DNA of 5,466 bases, taken from NCBI GenBank assembly GCA_900553545.1, contig USDP01000115.1, positions 1 through 5,466 of the forward strand. Direction: 5' to 3'. The DNA comes from an uncultured Eubacteriales bacterium (GTDB taxonomy: Bacteria; Bacillota; Clostridia; Oscillospirales; Oscillospiraceae). Shown in pieces: positions 1 through 5,270 of this stretch. The first letter of the stretch is position 1, and every line of letters starts with the position of its first letter. The notes under the pieces were generated by a model. The model made no database searches and was not told the DNA's origin. It saw only the letters and a program-made list of their open reading frames with translations. Made by a program: the position numbers and the translations under genes.

Positions 1-293
1 TGCCGAAGGACGGTGACGCGCTGCTCTTTGAAGAGGGCCTGACGCCGGATGGCGTCCGCCGGCTGGCCGACGCCGTGATGCAGGGGCGGTCTGGCCGGGC
101 GGCAGTCTTTGCGGGGACGGATGCGGGCGGCTACGCATACGCCATCGGGCAGGTGAGCGGGGATCTGCGCGGCCTGACGCGGGAGCTGAACGCATGCCTG
201 AACGGGCGCGGCGGCGGCAAGCCCGGCTTCGTACAGGGCAATGTGCGCGCAAAACGCGCCGAAATTGAGGCGTTTTGGAGGGAAAAGGCATGA
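1..293 (+). CDS. Alanyl-tRNA editing protein (AlaX-type), C-terminal fragment
   Basis: The gene enters from the left edge; the first whole codon is at base 3, 96 residues are visible, and the stop is TGA at 291-293. The visible part looks like the DHHA1 domain of alanyl-tRNA editing proteins. Its hallmark glycine-rich motif GRGGGKPGFVQG is at fragment residues 68-79, after a predicted beta/alpha segment (about 33-65), and a short charged tail (AEIEAFWREKA) closes the protein. Family members deacylate mischarged Ser- or Gly-tRNA(Ala) in the cytoplasm. The zinc-binding editing domain that would carry the catalysis lies outside the window, so activity cannot be judged. The alternative is the C-terminus of full alanyl-tRNA synthetase, which also has DHHA1, but this ending and the tight coupling to nudC fit a stand-alone AlaX better. 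Its stop overlaps the nudC start (ATGA), so the two are probably one operon. Confidence 0.78.
   Translation, partial: PKDGDALLFEEGLTPDGVRRLADAVMQGRSGRAAVFAGTDAGGYAYAIGQVSGDLRGLTRELNACLNGRGGGKPGFVQGNVRAKRAEIEAFWREKA
277..282 (+). promoter_or_regulatory. Ribosome binding site of nudC (decides the start)
   Basis: GGAGGG lies 7 bases before the ATG at 290 and inside the end of the upstream gene. It rules out the in-frame TTG at 275, which would overlap the Shine-Dalgarno itself and have no site of its own. The ATGA overlap with the upstream stop suggests translational coupling. Confidence 0.75.
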
Positions 294-1117
294 TCCAGGA
301 TATTTTTCCACATGTATATCACAATGAGATGAAATGGAAAATTCCGGATCAAGAGGATTTTGTTCTTTGCTACGGTAAAGAACATATATTATATTGTAAG
401 GCGGCGGACGACCGGATCGATCTGCCGCGCGTGGCGGATCTTCCGGCGCTGCGCGAGCAGCTGCAATATCTGTTTTCCATTGACGAGCGGGCCTACTATC
501 TGGCCGAGAGCGAGGCTGCGCCGGGCGAGGGCTGGGAAGCGCTGCCGACCGGGAAGCTGCGGAGCCTCCCGCGCAGGACGCGCATCTTCGCGGCGGCTGC
601 GGGCGAGAGCCTCTACCGCTGGTATTCCAGCCAGCGGTTCTGCGGCCGCTGCGGCGCACGGATGGGAAAAAGCAAGGTCGAGCGGGCGATGGTCTGCCCG
701 GCGTGCGGCAACACGGTCTATCCGAAGATCTGCCCGGCGGTCATCGTCGCGGTGCATGACGGCGAGCGCCTGCTTCTCACGCGCTACAAGGACCGGCCCA
801 TCAAGCATTATGCCCTTGTTGCGGGCTTCAATGAGATCGGCGAATCCATCGAGGAGACGGTACATCGCGAAGTGCTCGAGGAGACAGGCGTGCGCGTAAA
901 GAATCTGAAATTCTACAAATCACAGCCGTGGGTGTTCACAGATACGCTGTTGTTCGGCTTCTATGCCGAGCTGGACGGCGATGACCATCTCACCGTGCAG
1001 GAGGACGAGCTGTCTGAGGCCGTGTGGGTCGACCGGCACGACGTCCCGGAGGACACGACCGGCTTCAGCCTGACGGCGGAGATGATCGAACAGTTCCGCC
1101 TTGGCAGAGTAAAATAA
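290..1117 (+). CDS. nudC: NADH pyrophosphatase NudC (Nudix hydrolase)
   Basis: This is a 275-residue cytoplasmic enzyme expected to split NAD(H) into NMN(H) and AMP; NudC proteins also remove NAD caps from RNA 5' ends. In order, the sequence shows a poorly conserved N-terminal domain (about 1-110), a four-cysteine zinc ribbon (C118, C121, C136, C139), the family linker YPKICPAVIV (144-153), and a complete Nudix box from G179 to V201 that fits GX5EX7REUXEEXGU. The SQPW motif at 211-214 follows the Nudix box and separates NADH pyrophosphatases from other Nudix enzymes. Here it continues VFTDT rather than the usual PFP, a small deviation. Length is close to that of E. coli NudC. The start is set by the ribosome site at 277-282. 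The first 35-40 codons are markedly AT-rich compared with the rest. It overlaps the AlaX-type gene by 4 bases. Family assignment is firm; the NAD-decapping role is inferred from relatives. Confidence 0.93.
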   Translation: MIQDIFPHVYHNEMKWKIPDQEDFVLCYGKEHILYCKAADDRIDLPRVADLPALREQLQYLFSIDERAYYLAESEAAPGEGWEALPTGKLRSLPRRTRIFAAAAGESLYRWYSSQRFCGRCGARMGKSKVERAMVCPACGNTVYPKICPAVIVAVHDGERLLLTRYKDRPIKHYALVAGFNEIGESIEETVHREVLEETGVRVKNLKFYKSQPWVFTDTLLFGFYAELDGDDHLTVQEDELSEAVWVDRHDVPEDTTGFSLTAEMIEQFRLGRVK

Positions 1118-1130
1118 TTTCTTGTCCCAC

Positions 1131-1159
1131 TTTTCTTTTTGCCAAAAATCGTGTAGAAT
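1131..1159 (+). promoter_or_regulatory. Possible promoter for the small membrane-protein pair
   Basis: A -10-like TAGAAT at 1154-1159 stands 17 bases after a weak -35-like TTTTCT at 1131-1136, in the AT-rich 68-base gap between nudC and the next gene. The -35 match is poor (3 of 6), and no terminator separates the gap from nudC, so read-through from nudC is equally possible. Confidence 0.35.
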
Positions 1160-1185
1160 ATCCAAAAACCACAGGAGGACAGCCC

Positions 1186-1554
1186 ATGGACGAGGAAAAG
1201 AAAGATCTGCCGGTCGTCGGTGCAGACGGCGTACAGGAGCCGGTCGATCCGGAGGCCGAACAGCGGAAAGCGGAACAGGAAGAGCGCGAGAAAAAGCAGA
1301 AGCAGAAGCAGGATCGCAGTCGGCGCACCGTGATCTACGGGGCGGGCGGCGCGTATCTCATCTATCTGGCGGTGCAGATGATCCGCGACTTGACCAAACA
1401 GACGCCCGCAGAATGGAGCGGGACGGAGATTGCGGCGCTGGTGGCATCGGTGGTGTTCATCGCGGCGGGTGTGCTGATGATCGTGCGCATCGCACTCTGG
1501 TTCAAGCAGGACATGGACGAAAAGAAGAACCATACGACGGACGGGGAGAACTGA
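1186..1554 (+). CDS. Small membrane protein of unknown function, two predicted TM segments
   Basis: The product has 122 residues. I do not recognise the family. The start ATG is supported by AGGAGG at 1173-1178 with a 7-base spacer. The N-terminal 47 residues are highly charged: an acidic beginning (DEEKKDLP), then an E/K/Q-rich stretch (about 24-47) that could form a helix or coiled coil, ending in basic QDRSRR. Two hydrophobic segments follow at about 48-66 and 82-106, joined by a short polar loop with KQTPAEWSGTE, and the C-terminus is charged (KQDMDEKKNHTTDGEN). By the positive-inside rule both ends are probably cytoplasmic with a short outside loop. There is no signal peptide or catalytic motif. 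It is followed one base later by another small membrane protein and shares its terminator, so the two are likely co-expressed and may interact. Coding is well supported; the function is open. Confidence 0.82.
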   Translation: MDEEKKDLPVVGADGVQEPVDPEAEQRKAEQEEREKKQKQKQDRSRRTVIYGAGGAYLIYLAVQMIRDLTKQTPAEWSGTEIAALVASVVFIAAGVLMIVRIALWFKQDMDEKKNHTTDGEN

Positions 1555-1555
1555 A

Positions 1556-1912
1556 ATGGATTCGACAATGATGCTGATGGACGTGTTTTCGGCGGCATGC
1601 GCGGCCTACTGTGCGTATACGTGGGTGCGGCTGCTGCGGGAGCGGAAGCTGTTCAAAAACGAGCTGCTGCTGAGCAAAGACAAAAAGCCGGAGGATTGCC
1701 TCGACGAGGACGGATATGTTTCGTATGTGCTGCCGCGGCTGGGCGTGCTGACGGCGGTTCTGGTGATCTATGCGGCGTTCAATCTCTACTGTGACCTGTC
1801 GGGGAACGAGCTTTTGCCGTATCCGCTGAGCTTCATCCCGCTGGTGGTGGTGTTCACGGTGCTGATCTGGTACCTCGTCTCGACGGTCAAGGCCAATAAA
1901 CGATTCTTCTGA
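1556..1912 (+). CDS. Small membrane protein of unknown function, three predicted TM segments
   Basis: The product has 118 residues and no family I can name. The start ATG lies one base after the preceding stop (TGA at 1552-1554) and has GGGGAG at 1543-1548 with a 7-base spacer; in-frame ATGs a few codons later have no better site. Hydrophobic segments lie at about 7-26, 61-79 and 91-110. Between the first and second is a charged loop (about 28-57) with RERKLFKNELLLSKDKKPED followed by an acidic patch, probably cytoplasmic. The tail is VKANKRFF, also basic. With three segments the N-terminus would be outside and the tail inside. No enzyme or transporter signature is visible. It forms a two-gene unit with the upstream small membrane protein and ends just before a strong intrinsic terminator. 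Confidence 0.82.
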   Translation: MDSTMMLMDVFSAACAAYCAYTWVRLLRERKLFKNELLLSKDKKPEDCLDEDGYVSYVLPRLGVLTAVLVIYAAFNLYCDLSGNELLPYPLSFIPLVVVFTVLIWYLVSTVKANKRFF

Positions 1913-1922
1913 GAGATCGACC

Positions 1923-1957
1923 CGCCCCGGTATGCACTGCATACCGGGGCGTTTTTT
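1923..1957 (+). terminator. Strong intrinsic terminator of the small membrane-protein operon
   Basis: A perfect 13-bp stem, CGCCCCGGTATGC at 1923-1935 with GCATACCGGGGCG at 1939-1951, closes on the 3-base loop ACT and is followed by TTTTTT (1952-1957), G and TTT. It begins 11 bases after the stop codon. The G+C-rich stem plus U-tract makes this a textbook rho-independent terminator for plus-strand transcription. Confidence 0.95.
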
Positions 1958-1978
1958 GTTTATGGTATCTCATTGTAG

Positions 1979-2000
1979 GGGCCGATGCCCTCATCGGCCC
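1979..2000. repeat. Intergenic hairpin (GGGCCGATG / CATCGGCCC)
   Basis: A perfect 9-bp inverted repeat, GGGCCGATG at 1979-1987 and CATCGGCCC at 1992-2000, has a 4-base loop and no T-run after it. It sits 21 bases after the upstream terminator. GTAGGGGCCGATG-type palindromes resemble short dispersed repeats I recall from Oscillospiraceae intergenic regions; that link is from memory and needs a genome search. Confidence 0.6.
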
Positions 2001-2022
2001 TCATCCCGCCGCAGCGGAAAAG

Positions 2023-2109
2023 CCCCCCTCTTCATAGAGGGGGGAAGATCGCCTTCGGCGATCGGGGGGAGAAGATATTGAAGCTCTCCCTGTCTGCGCG
2101 GAGCGCAGA
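2023..2109. repeat. Composite intergenic palindromic element (several hairpins)
   Basis: Three perfect hairpins lie in series: CCCCCCTCT/AGAGGGGGG (2023-2031 and 2036-2044, loop TCAT), GATCGCC/GGCGATC (2047-2053 and 2057-2063, loop TTC), and TCTGCGC/GCGCAGA (2093-2099 and 2103-2109, loop GGA). A further pair, GGGAGA (2067-2072) with TCTCCC (2085-2090), encloses an AT-rich loop. The G6 run at 2064-2069 could also pair with the C6 run at 2023-2028, giving an alternative cloverleaf fold around the second hairpin. The layout matches mobile palindromic repeats typical of clostridial intergenic DNA. No coding capacity is supported here. Confidence 0.65.
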
Positions 2110-2138
2110 AAGCCCCCTCTTGGTAGAGGGGGCTTTTT
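2109..2138 (-). terminator. Probable bidirectional terminator at the end of the padR operon
   Basis: A perfect 12-bp stem, AAAGCCCCCTCT (2109-2120) with AGAGGGGGCTTT (2125-2136), has the loop TGGT. Read on the minus strand it begins about 15 bases after the HAAS-DUF4097 stop and its GC core is followed by TTTCT, a short U-tract. Read on the plus strand it is followed by TTTTT, a better U-tract. It can therefore insulate both converging operons. Its C5TCT core is nearly the same as that of the hairpin at 2023-2044, so it may derive from the same repeat family. Confidence 0.65.
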
Positions 2139-2152
2139 ATGCGGAGCGGGAC

Positions 2153-3133
2153 TCATTTGACGCAGACGTCGATATCGCCGCTGGCGGTATGCAGGACGCA
2201 CGGCGCGCCGGAGCCGGAGCGCGGCACATCGATCTCACCGCTGACCGAGCTGGCCGAGACGGCACGCGGCACGGAGAAGCGCCCATCAATGTCACCGCTG
2301 GCCGTGCGGATGTCGAGCGCGGTTTCGTCGCAGCCCGCAAACTCGACATCGCCGCTGCTCGTTCGGACGGTCACGGACGAAGCGCCGCAGCCGGACAGCT
2401 CTACATCGCCGCTCGCGGTCTCCAGCTGCATCCGCTCCGGCGCGGAATGCTTCACTTCGATGTCACCGCTGGCCGTATGGATGCGCAGCTCGCTCTGGAC
2501 GGCGGCGCGGAACTCGACATCGCCGCTGGCGCTGCGGAGCACGGCACGGTCAAAGGACAGGCCGCCGGAAACCTCGATCTCGCCGGAGCGGGTCTCGGCC
2601 CGGAGCATCCGGTATGTGCGCGCCGGGAGATAGACGCGCAGCGCATTGTCCAGCATTGGGACGTCGAGCAGCTGACGGCCGCCGATGCTGAGGTCGAGCG
2701 TCAGGCCGCCACGATGGCGGCGCAGCTCCTGAATCCGGAGTATCCCGCCTGCCACGGAGGCGGCGCAGCGCTGCTCCTCCTGAAACTCCACGCGGCAGAC
2801 GCCATCCTCCGACGGCCAAAGCTCCACATCGGCGCAGGCTGCGTGGATCTCGACTGCGTCGAACGGATCGGTAAACAGCAGGAAGCTGCCGGCAGGTTCA
2901 ATCCGCTTGGGCTGGGCACACAGGCGCGTTTCTGCATGCGGCGTCTCGGCGAGGAGCTGTGCCGCAGCTTCCTCTACGGGACCTGCCGCTGCGACAGCGT
3001 CCGCCTCGCAGAGTCCCTCTTCCATGCGGTCGTCGATGATCTCTTCGTAATAGGCGAGCGAGGCTACGCGATCCTGCGCGGAGAGCGCGGACAGCTTTTC
3101 TTCCAATGCCTTCAAAAATTCAGCTTTCGTCAT
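2153..3133 (-). CDS. HAAS (DUF1700) - DUF4097 beta-repeat protein, partner of PadR
   Basis: The protein has 326 residues. Residues 1-62 (MTKAEFLKALEEKL, then YYEEIIDDRMEEG and the AAAGPVEEAAAQLL helix) match the alpha-helical HAAS/DUF1700 domain, usually encoded next to PadR regulators. Residues about 85-326 are DUF4097, a right-handed beta-repeat fold. Eight SG(D/E) turns begin at residues 183, 203, 222, 241, 260, 279, 298 and 318, almost exactly every 19 residues, mostly as TASGDIEV-like units. I see no signal peptide or transmembrane segment between the domains, so the protein looks cytoplasmic, unlike many HAAS proteins that are membrane-anchored. The start ATG has GGAGGGG (plus coordinates 3141-3147) with a 7-base spacer, located inside the end of padR, which it overlaps by 14 bases. 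The role is unknown; DUF4097 proteins in Firmicutes are often tied to cell-envelope stress, so a sensor or scaffold role is an inference. Domain calls are fairly sure. Confidence 0.87.
   Translation of the reverse strand: MTKAEFLKALEEKLSALSAQDRVASLAYYEEIIDDRMEEGLCEADAVAAAGPVEEAAAQLLAETPHAETRLCAQPKRIEPAGSFLLFTDPFDAVEIHAACADVELWPSEDGVCRVEFQEEQRCAASVAGGILRIQELRRHRGGLTLDLSIGGRQLLDVPMLDNALRVYLPARTYRMLRAETRSGEIEVSGGLSFDRAVLRSASGDVEFRAAVQSELRIHTASGDIEVKHSAPERMQLETASGDVELSGCGASSVTVRTSSGDVEFAGCDETALDIRTASGDIDGRFSVPRAVSASSVSGEIDVPRSGSGAPCVLHTASGDIDVCVK
2165..2587 (-). repeat. Degenerate 57-bp in-frame coding repeats (eight units)
   Basis: The region encoding the eight SG(D/E) turns repeats every 57 bases (19 codons). 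Two pairs of exact 17-base matches stand out: one begins at 2289 and 2460, the other at 2341 and 2512, each pair 171 bases apart, which is three units. The repeats are coding and explained by the beta-repeat fold, but the 171-base spacing hints at a past duplication of a three-unit block. Confidence 0.8.
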
Positions 3134-3449
3134 GTTCAGTCCCCTCCGTTGACAGAATGAATTGGTAGATGTTCACGATCTGCTCCCATTCGGTTTTGAA
3201 TTGCTCGATGCGCGCGAGGCCCTGCGGCGTGAGATGATAGTATTTGCGCAGACGGCCGTTGTGTTCCGCCGTGCGCACGGTGAGCATCTCCGCCGTCTCC
3301 AGCCGCCGCAGGATGGGGTAGAGCGTCGATTCCGACAGGGCCACATAGGGCCGCAGATCCTTCAGGATCTGATAGCCGTAGGAGTCCTCCTTCCGGATCG
3401 TGGCCAGCACGCAGACGTCGAGCATGCCGCGTTTGAGTTGTCCGTCCAT
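3120..3449 (-). CDS. PadR family transcriptional regulator
   Basis: This is a 109-residue cytoplasmic DNA-binding protein. The N-terminal winged helix-turn-helix spans about 5-77: QLKRGMLDVCVLATI (4-18), SYGYQILKDL (23-32), the recognition helix ESTLYPILRRLE (40-51), and the wing NGRLRKYYHLTPQG (64-77). A single C-terminal helix (about 78-101) would form the dimer interface, as in the short PadR-s2-like class such as LmrR. The start ATG at 3449 is chosen because AGGAGG lies 6 bases upstream; in-frame extension to 3500 would run back through the promoter. The stop overlaps the start of the HAAS-DUF4097 gene by 14 bases, so they are one operon. A palindrome over its own promoter points to negative autoregulation relieved by an unknown ligand or by the HAAS partner. 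Family assignment is firm; the target set is inferred. Confidence 0.93.
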   Translation of the reverse strand: MDGQLKRGMLDVCVLATIRKEDSYGYQILKDLRPYVALSESTLYPILRRLETAEMLTVRTAEHNGRLRKYYHLTPQGLARIEQFKTEWEQIVNIYQFILSTEGTEHDES

Positions 3450-3455
3450 AGCATA

Positions 3456-3461
3456 CCTCCT
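3456..3461 (-). promoter_or_regulatory. Ribosome binding site of padR (decides the start)
   Basis: AGGAGG read on the minus strand stands 6 bases before the ATG at 3449. A nearer ATG (3454 to 3452) is out of frame and too close to the site. With the promoter at 3472-3500 the mRNA leader would be only about 15-17 bases, mostly this site. Confidence 0.85.
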
Positions 3462-3469
3462 GTTGCTAT

Positions 3470-3490
3470 ATACTATATGACACATAGTAT
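3470..3490. promoter_or_regulatory. Probable PadR operator palindrome
   Basis: Arms ATACTAT (3470-3476) and ATAGTAT (3484-3490) are exact inverted repeats. Inner bases TG (3478-3479) and CA (3481-3482) also pair, so 9 of 10 positions are symmetric around A3480. The site covers the whole -10 box of the padR promoter and most of its spacer, so a bound dimer would block RNA polymerase. It contains an ATG/CAT dyad loosely like PadR operators, though not the full ATGT-N8-ACAT form. Confidence 0.72.
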
Positions 3491-3500
3491 CATTTGTCAA
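3472..3500 (-). promoter_or_regulatory. padR operon promoter
   Basis: On the minus strand a perfect -35 TTGACA (plus 3495-3500) is followed, after exactly 17 bases, by the -10 TATAGT (plus 3472-3477), a 5-of-6 match. This is a near-consensus housekeeping sigma promoter, the sort that needs a repressor to keep it off, in keeping with the palindrome that overlaps it. Transcription should start near 3465. Confidence 0.85.
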
Positions 3501-3534
3501 GCAGTATTTTTTCGCGCCGGGACTGTGGTTTTTC

Positions 3535-3563
3535 TTGTAAAATGAGAACGTTTGTGGTATACT
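3535..3563 (+). promoter_or_regulatory. prfC promoter with extended -10
   Basis: The -10 TATACT (3558-3563) is preceded by TGG (3555-3557), giving an extended -10. A -35-like TTGTAA lies at 3535-3540 with a 17-base spacer. Transcription would start near 3570, leaving a leader of about 90 bases before the prfC start. It diverges from the padR promoter, with the two -35 boxes about 35 bases apart, so the PadR operator does not overlap it. Confidence 0.75.
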
Positions 3564-3599
3564 TTCCTCGATTGACTTGAGTTTTTTGGAGGAATCAAC

Positions 3600-3611
3600 G
3601 TGCCGACATAA
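3600..3611 (+). other. Three-codon mini-ORF in the prfC leader
   Basis: GTG CCG ACA TAA (start, Pro, Thr, stop) follows GGAGGA at 3588-3593 with a 6-base spacer, a well-placed Shine-Dalgarno. It would lie in the leader RNA, its stop ending 50 bases before the prfC start. A ribosome here would initiate and terminate almost at once, which could make initiation at prfC sensitive to termination efficiency. Translation is unproven and the pattern could be chance. Confidence 0.35.
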
Positions 3612-3647
3612 GAAAAGGCGTCAAACGGATCCAAACAAACATCGATT

Positions 3648-3653
3648 AGGAGG
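3648..3653 (+). promoter_or_regulatory. Ribosome binding site supporting a TTG start for prfC
   Basis: AGGAGG (with AA following) is placed 8 bases before TTG at 3662-3664. No ATG or GTG in this frame near the site gives a better start, and the TTG places the conserved RF3 N-terminus correctly. Confidence 0.85.
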
Positions 3654-3661
3654 AAACAGAT

Positions 3662-5248
3662 TTGGCTGCCTTAAAAGAAGAGATCTCCCGGCGGAGGACG
3701 TTTGCGATCATCTCGCACCCGGACGCCGGTAAAACCACATTGACAGAGAAATTCCTGCTCTACGGCGGGGCCATCGCGCAGGCGGGCGCGGTCAAGGGCA
3801 AGAAGAATTCCCGCGCCGCGGTGTCCGACTGGATGGACATTGAAAAGCAGCGCGGCATCTCGGTCACGTCGTCGGTCATGCAGTTTCAGTATGAGGGCTT
3901 CTGCATCAACATTCTGGACACGCCGGGCCATCAGGACTTTTCCGAGGATACCTACCGCACGCTGATGGCCGCGGACAGCGCCGTCATGGTCATCGACGGG
4001 GCCAAGGGCGTCGAGCCGCAGACGCGGAAGCTGTTCAAGGTCTGCGCGATGCGCCACATCCCGATCTTCACCTTCATCAATAAAATGGATCGCGAGGCGC
4101 GCGACCCGTTCGAGCTGCTGGACGAGCTGGAAAATGAGCTTGGCATTGAGACGTATGCCTGCAACTGGCCCATCGGCTCCGGCAAGGAGTTCCAGGGCGT
4201 GTATGACCGGAGAGGGGAGCAGCTGCTGCTGTTCTCCGGCGTGTCCGGCAAGAACCGCGCGGACAAGCTGGCTGTCACGCTGGACGATCCACAGGTCACG
4301 GAGATCCTCGGCGAGCGGCGGCATGCGCAGCTGCGCGACGATGTGGAGCTGCTCGGCGCGGGACGTGAATTCGACATGGACGAGGTGCGCCATGGGCAGC
4401 TGTCGCCGGTATTCTTCGGCTCGGCGCTGACGAATTTCGGCGTGGAGCCGTTCCTCGAGGAGTTCCTCCGCATGACGCCGCCGCCCCTGCCGCGTATGGC
4501 CGACTGCGGTGAGATCGACACGTTCGACCCCGATTTTTCGGCGTTCGTCTTCAAAATTCAGGCGAACATGAACAAGGCCCACCGCGACCGGCTGGCGTTT
4601 ATGCGCATCTGCTCCGGCAAGTTTGAGCGTGACCGCGAATATTATCACGTGCAGGGCAACAAGAAAATGCGCCTTTCCCAGCCGCAGCAGCTGATGGCTT
4701 CGGAGCGTGAGATCGTCGAGGAAGCCTACGCGGGCGACATCATCGGCGTGTTCGACCCCGGCATCTTCTCCATCGGCGACACGATCACCGTGCCGGGCAA
4801 GAAGTTCAAATTCGGCGGTATTCCGACGTTTGCGCCGGAGCATTTCTCGCGCGTCAGCCCGAAGGACTCGATGAAGCGCAAGCAGTTCATCAAGGGCACC
4901 GAGCAGATCGCGCAGGAGGGCGCGATCCAGATCTTCAAGCTGCCAAATTCCGGCATGGAGGAGGTCATCGTCGGCGTCGTTGGTACGCTGCAATTTGACG
5001 TGTTCCAGTACCGCATGAAGTCGGAATACGGCGTTGATCTTCGGATGGAGGGCCTGCCGTATGAGCAGCTGCGGTTCATCACGGCCGCGCCGGTCGCAGA
5101 CCTCAAAGACCTCAATCTGTCGAGCGACGCGGAGCTGCTGGAGGACTATCGCGGGCGCAGCCTGCTGGTGTTCGCGTCCCAGTGGTCGATCAATTATATT
5201 CTGAAGCGCAATCCGGGTCTTGAGCTGTCGGAGACGGCGGCGAACTGA
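3662..5248 (+). CDS. prfC: Peptide chain release factor 3 (RF3)
   Basis: This 528-residue translational GTPase has almost the length of E. coli RF3. After a stop codon is read it binds the ribosome as the GTP form and drives RF1 or RF2 off the post-termination complex. The GTPase motifs are complete: P-loop SHPDAGKTT (18-26), switch I RGISVTSSVMQF (64-75), DTPGH (86-90) with the RF3-typical QDFSEDTYRTL after it, NKMD (140-143), and GSAL (253-256). Domain 2 (about 290-385) contains FVFKIQANMNKAHRDRLAFMR, and domain 3 (about 386-528) contains GIPTFAPEHF and VGTLQFDVFQYRMKSEY, all close to RF3 and unlike EF-G or LepA. It starts at TTG with a strong ribosome site. It looks monocistronic, driven by its own promoter. 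No canonical terminator with a T-run follows; a series of hairpins does. Confidence 0.97.
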   Translation: MAALKEEISRRRTFAIISHPDAGKTTLTEKFLLYGGAIAQAGAVKGKKNSRAAVSDWMDIEKQRGISVTSSVMQFQYEGFCINILDTPGHQDFSEDTYRTLMAADSAVMVIDGAKGVEPQTRKLFKVCAMRHIPIFTFINKMDREARDPFELLDELENELGIETYACNWPIGSGKEFQGVYDRRGEQLLLFSGVSGKNRADKLAVTLDDPQVTEILGERRHAQLRDDVELLGAGREFDMDEVRHGQLSPVFFGSALTNFGVEPFLEEFLRMTPPPLPRMADCGEIDTFDPDFSAFVFKIQANMNKAHRDRLAFMRICSGKFERDREYYHVQGNKKMRLSQPQQLMASEREIVEEAYAGDIIGVFDPGIFSIGDTITVPGKKFKFGGIPTFAPEHFSRVSPKDSMKRKQFIKGTEQIAQEGAIQIFKLPNSGMEEVIVGVVGTLQFDVFQYRMKSEYGVDLRMEGLPYEQLRFITAAPVADLKDLNLSSDAELLEDYRGRSLLVFASQWSINYILKRNPGLELSETAAN

Positions 5249-5270
5249 GCCGGAAGCCTGTTTTGCAATG

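Noticed and set aside
275..292. TTG at 275 as the nudC start
   Set aside because: It would overlap the Shine-Dalgarno GGAGGG and has no site upstream; ATG at 290 has ideal spacing and the ATGA overlap.
2165..2587. Regular repeats that might be a CRISPR array
   Set aside because: The period is 57 bases, always in frame, and the repeats are degenerate and encode beta-turn motifs. There are no conserved repeats separated by unique spacers and no cas genes.
1985..3160. Long plus-strand open frame of 391 codons opposite the HAAS-DUF4097 gene
   Set aside because: It mirrors the minus-strand gene, begins inside the intergenic hairpins, has no ribosome site, and its repeats are only the complement of the SGD units. 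The minus-strand reading has recognised domains.
3572..3577. TTGACT as a second -35 box before prfC
   Set aside because: No -10-like sequence follows at 16-18 bases; the extended -10 at 3555-3563 is far better.
3542..3580. 12-codon open frame starting ATG AGA ACG upstream of prfC
   Set aside because: It has no ribosome site and starts upstream of the predicted -10 box, so it would not be on the prfC transcript.
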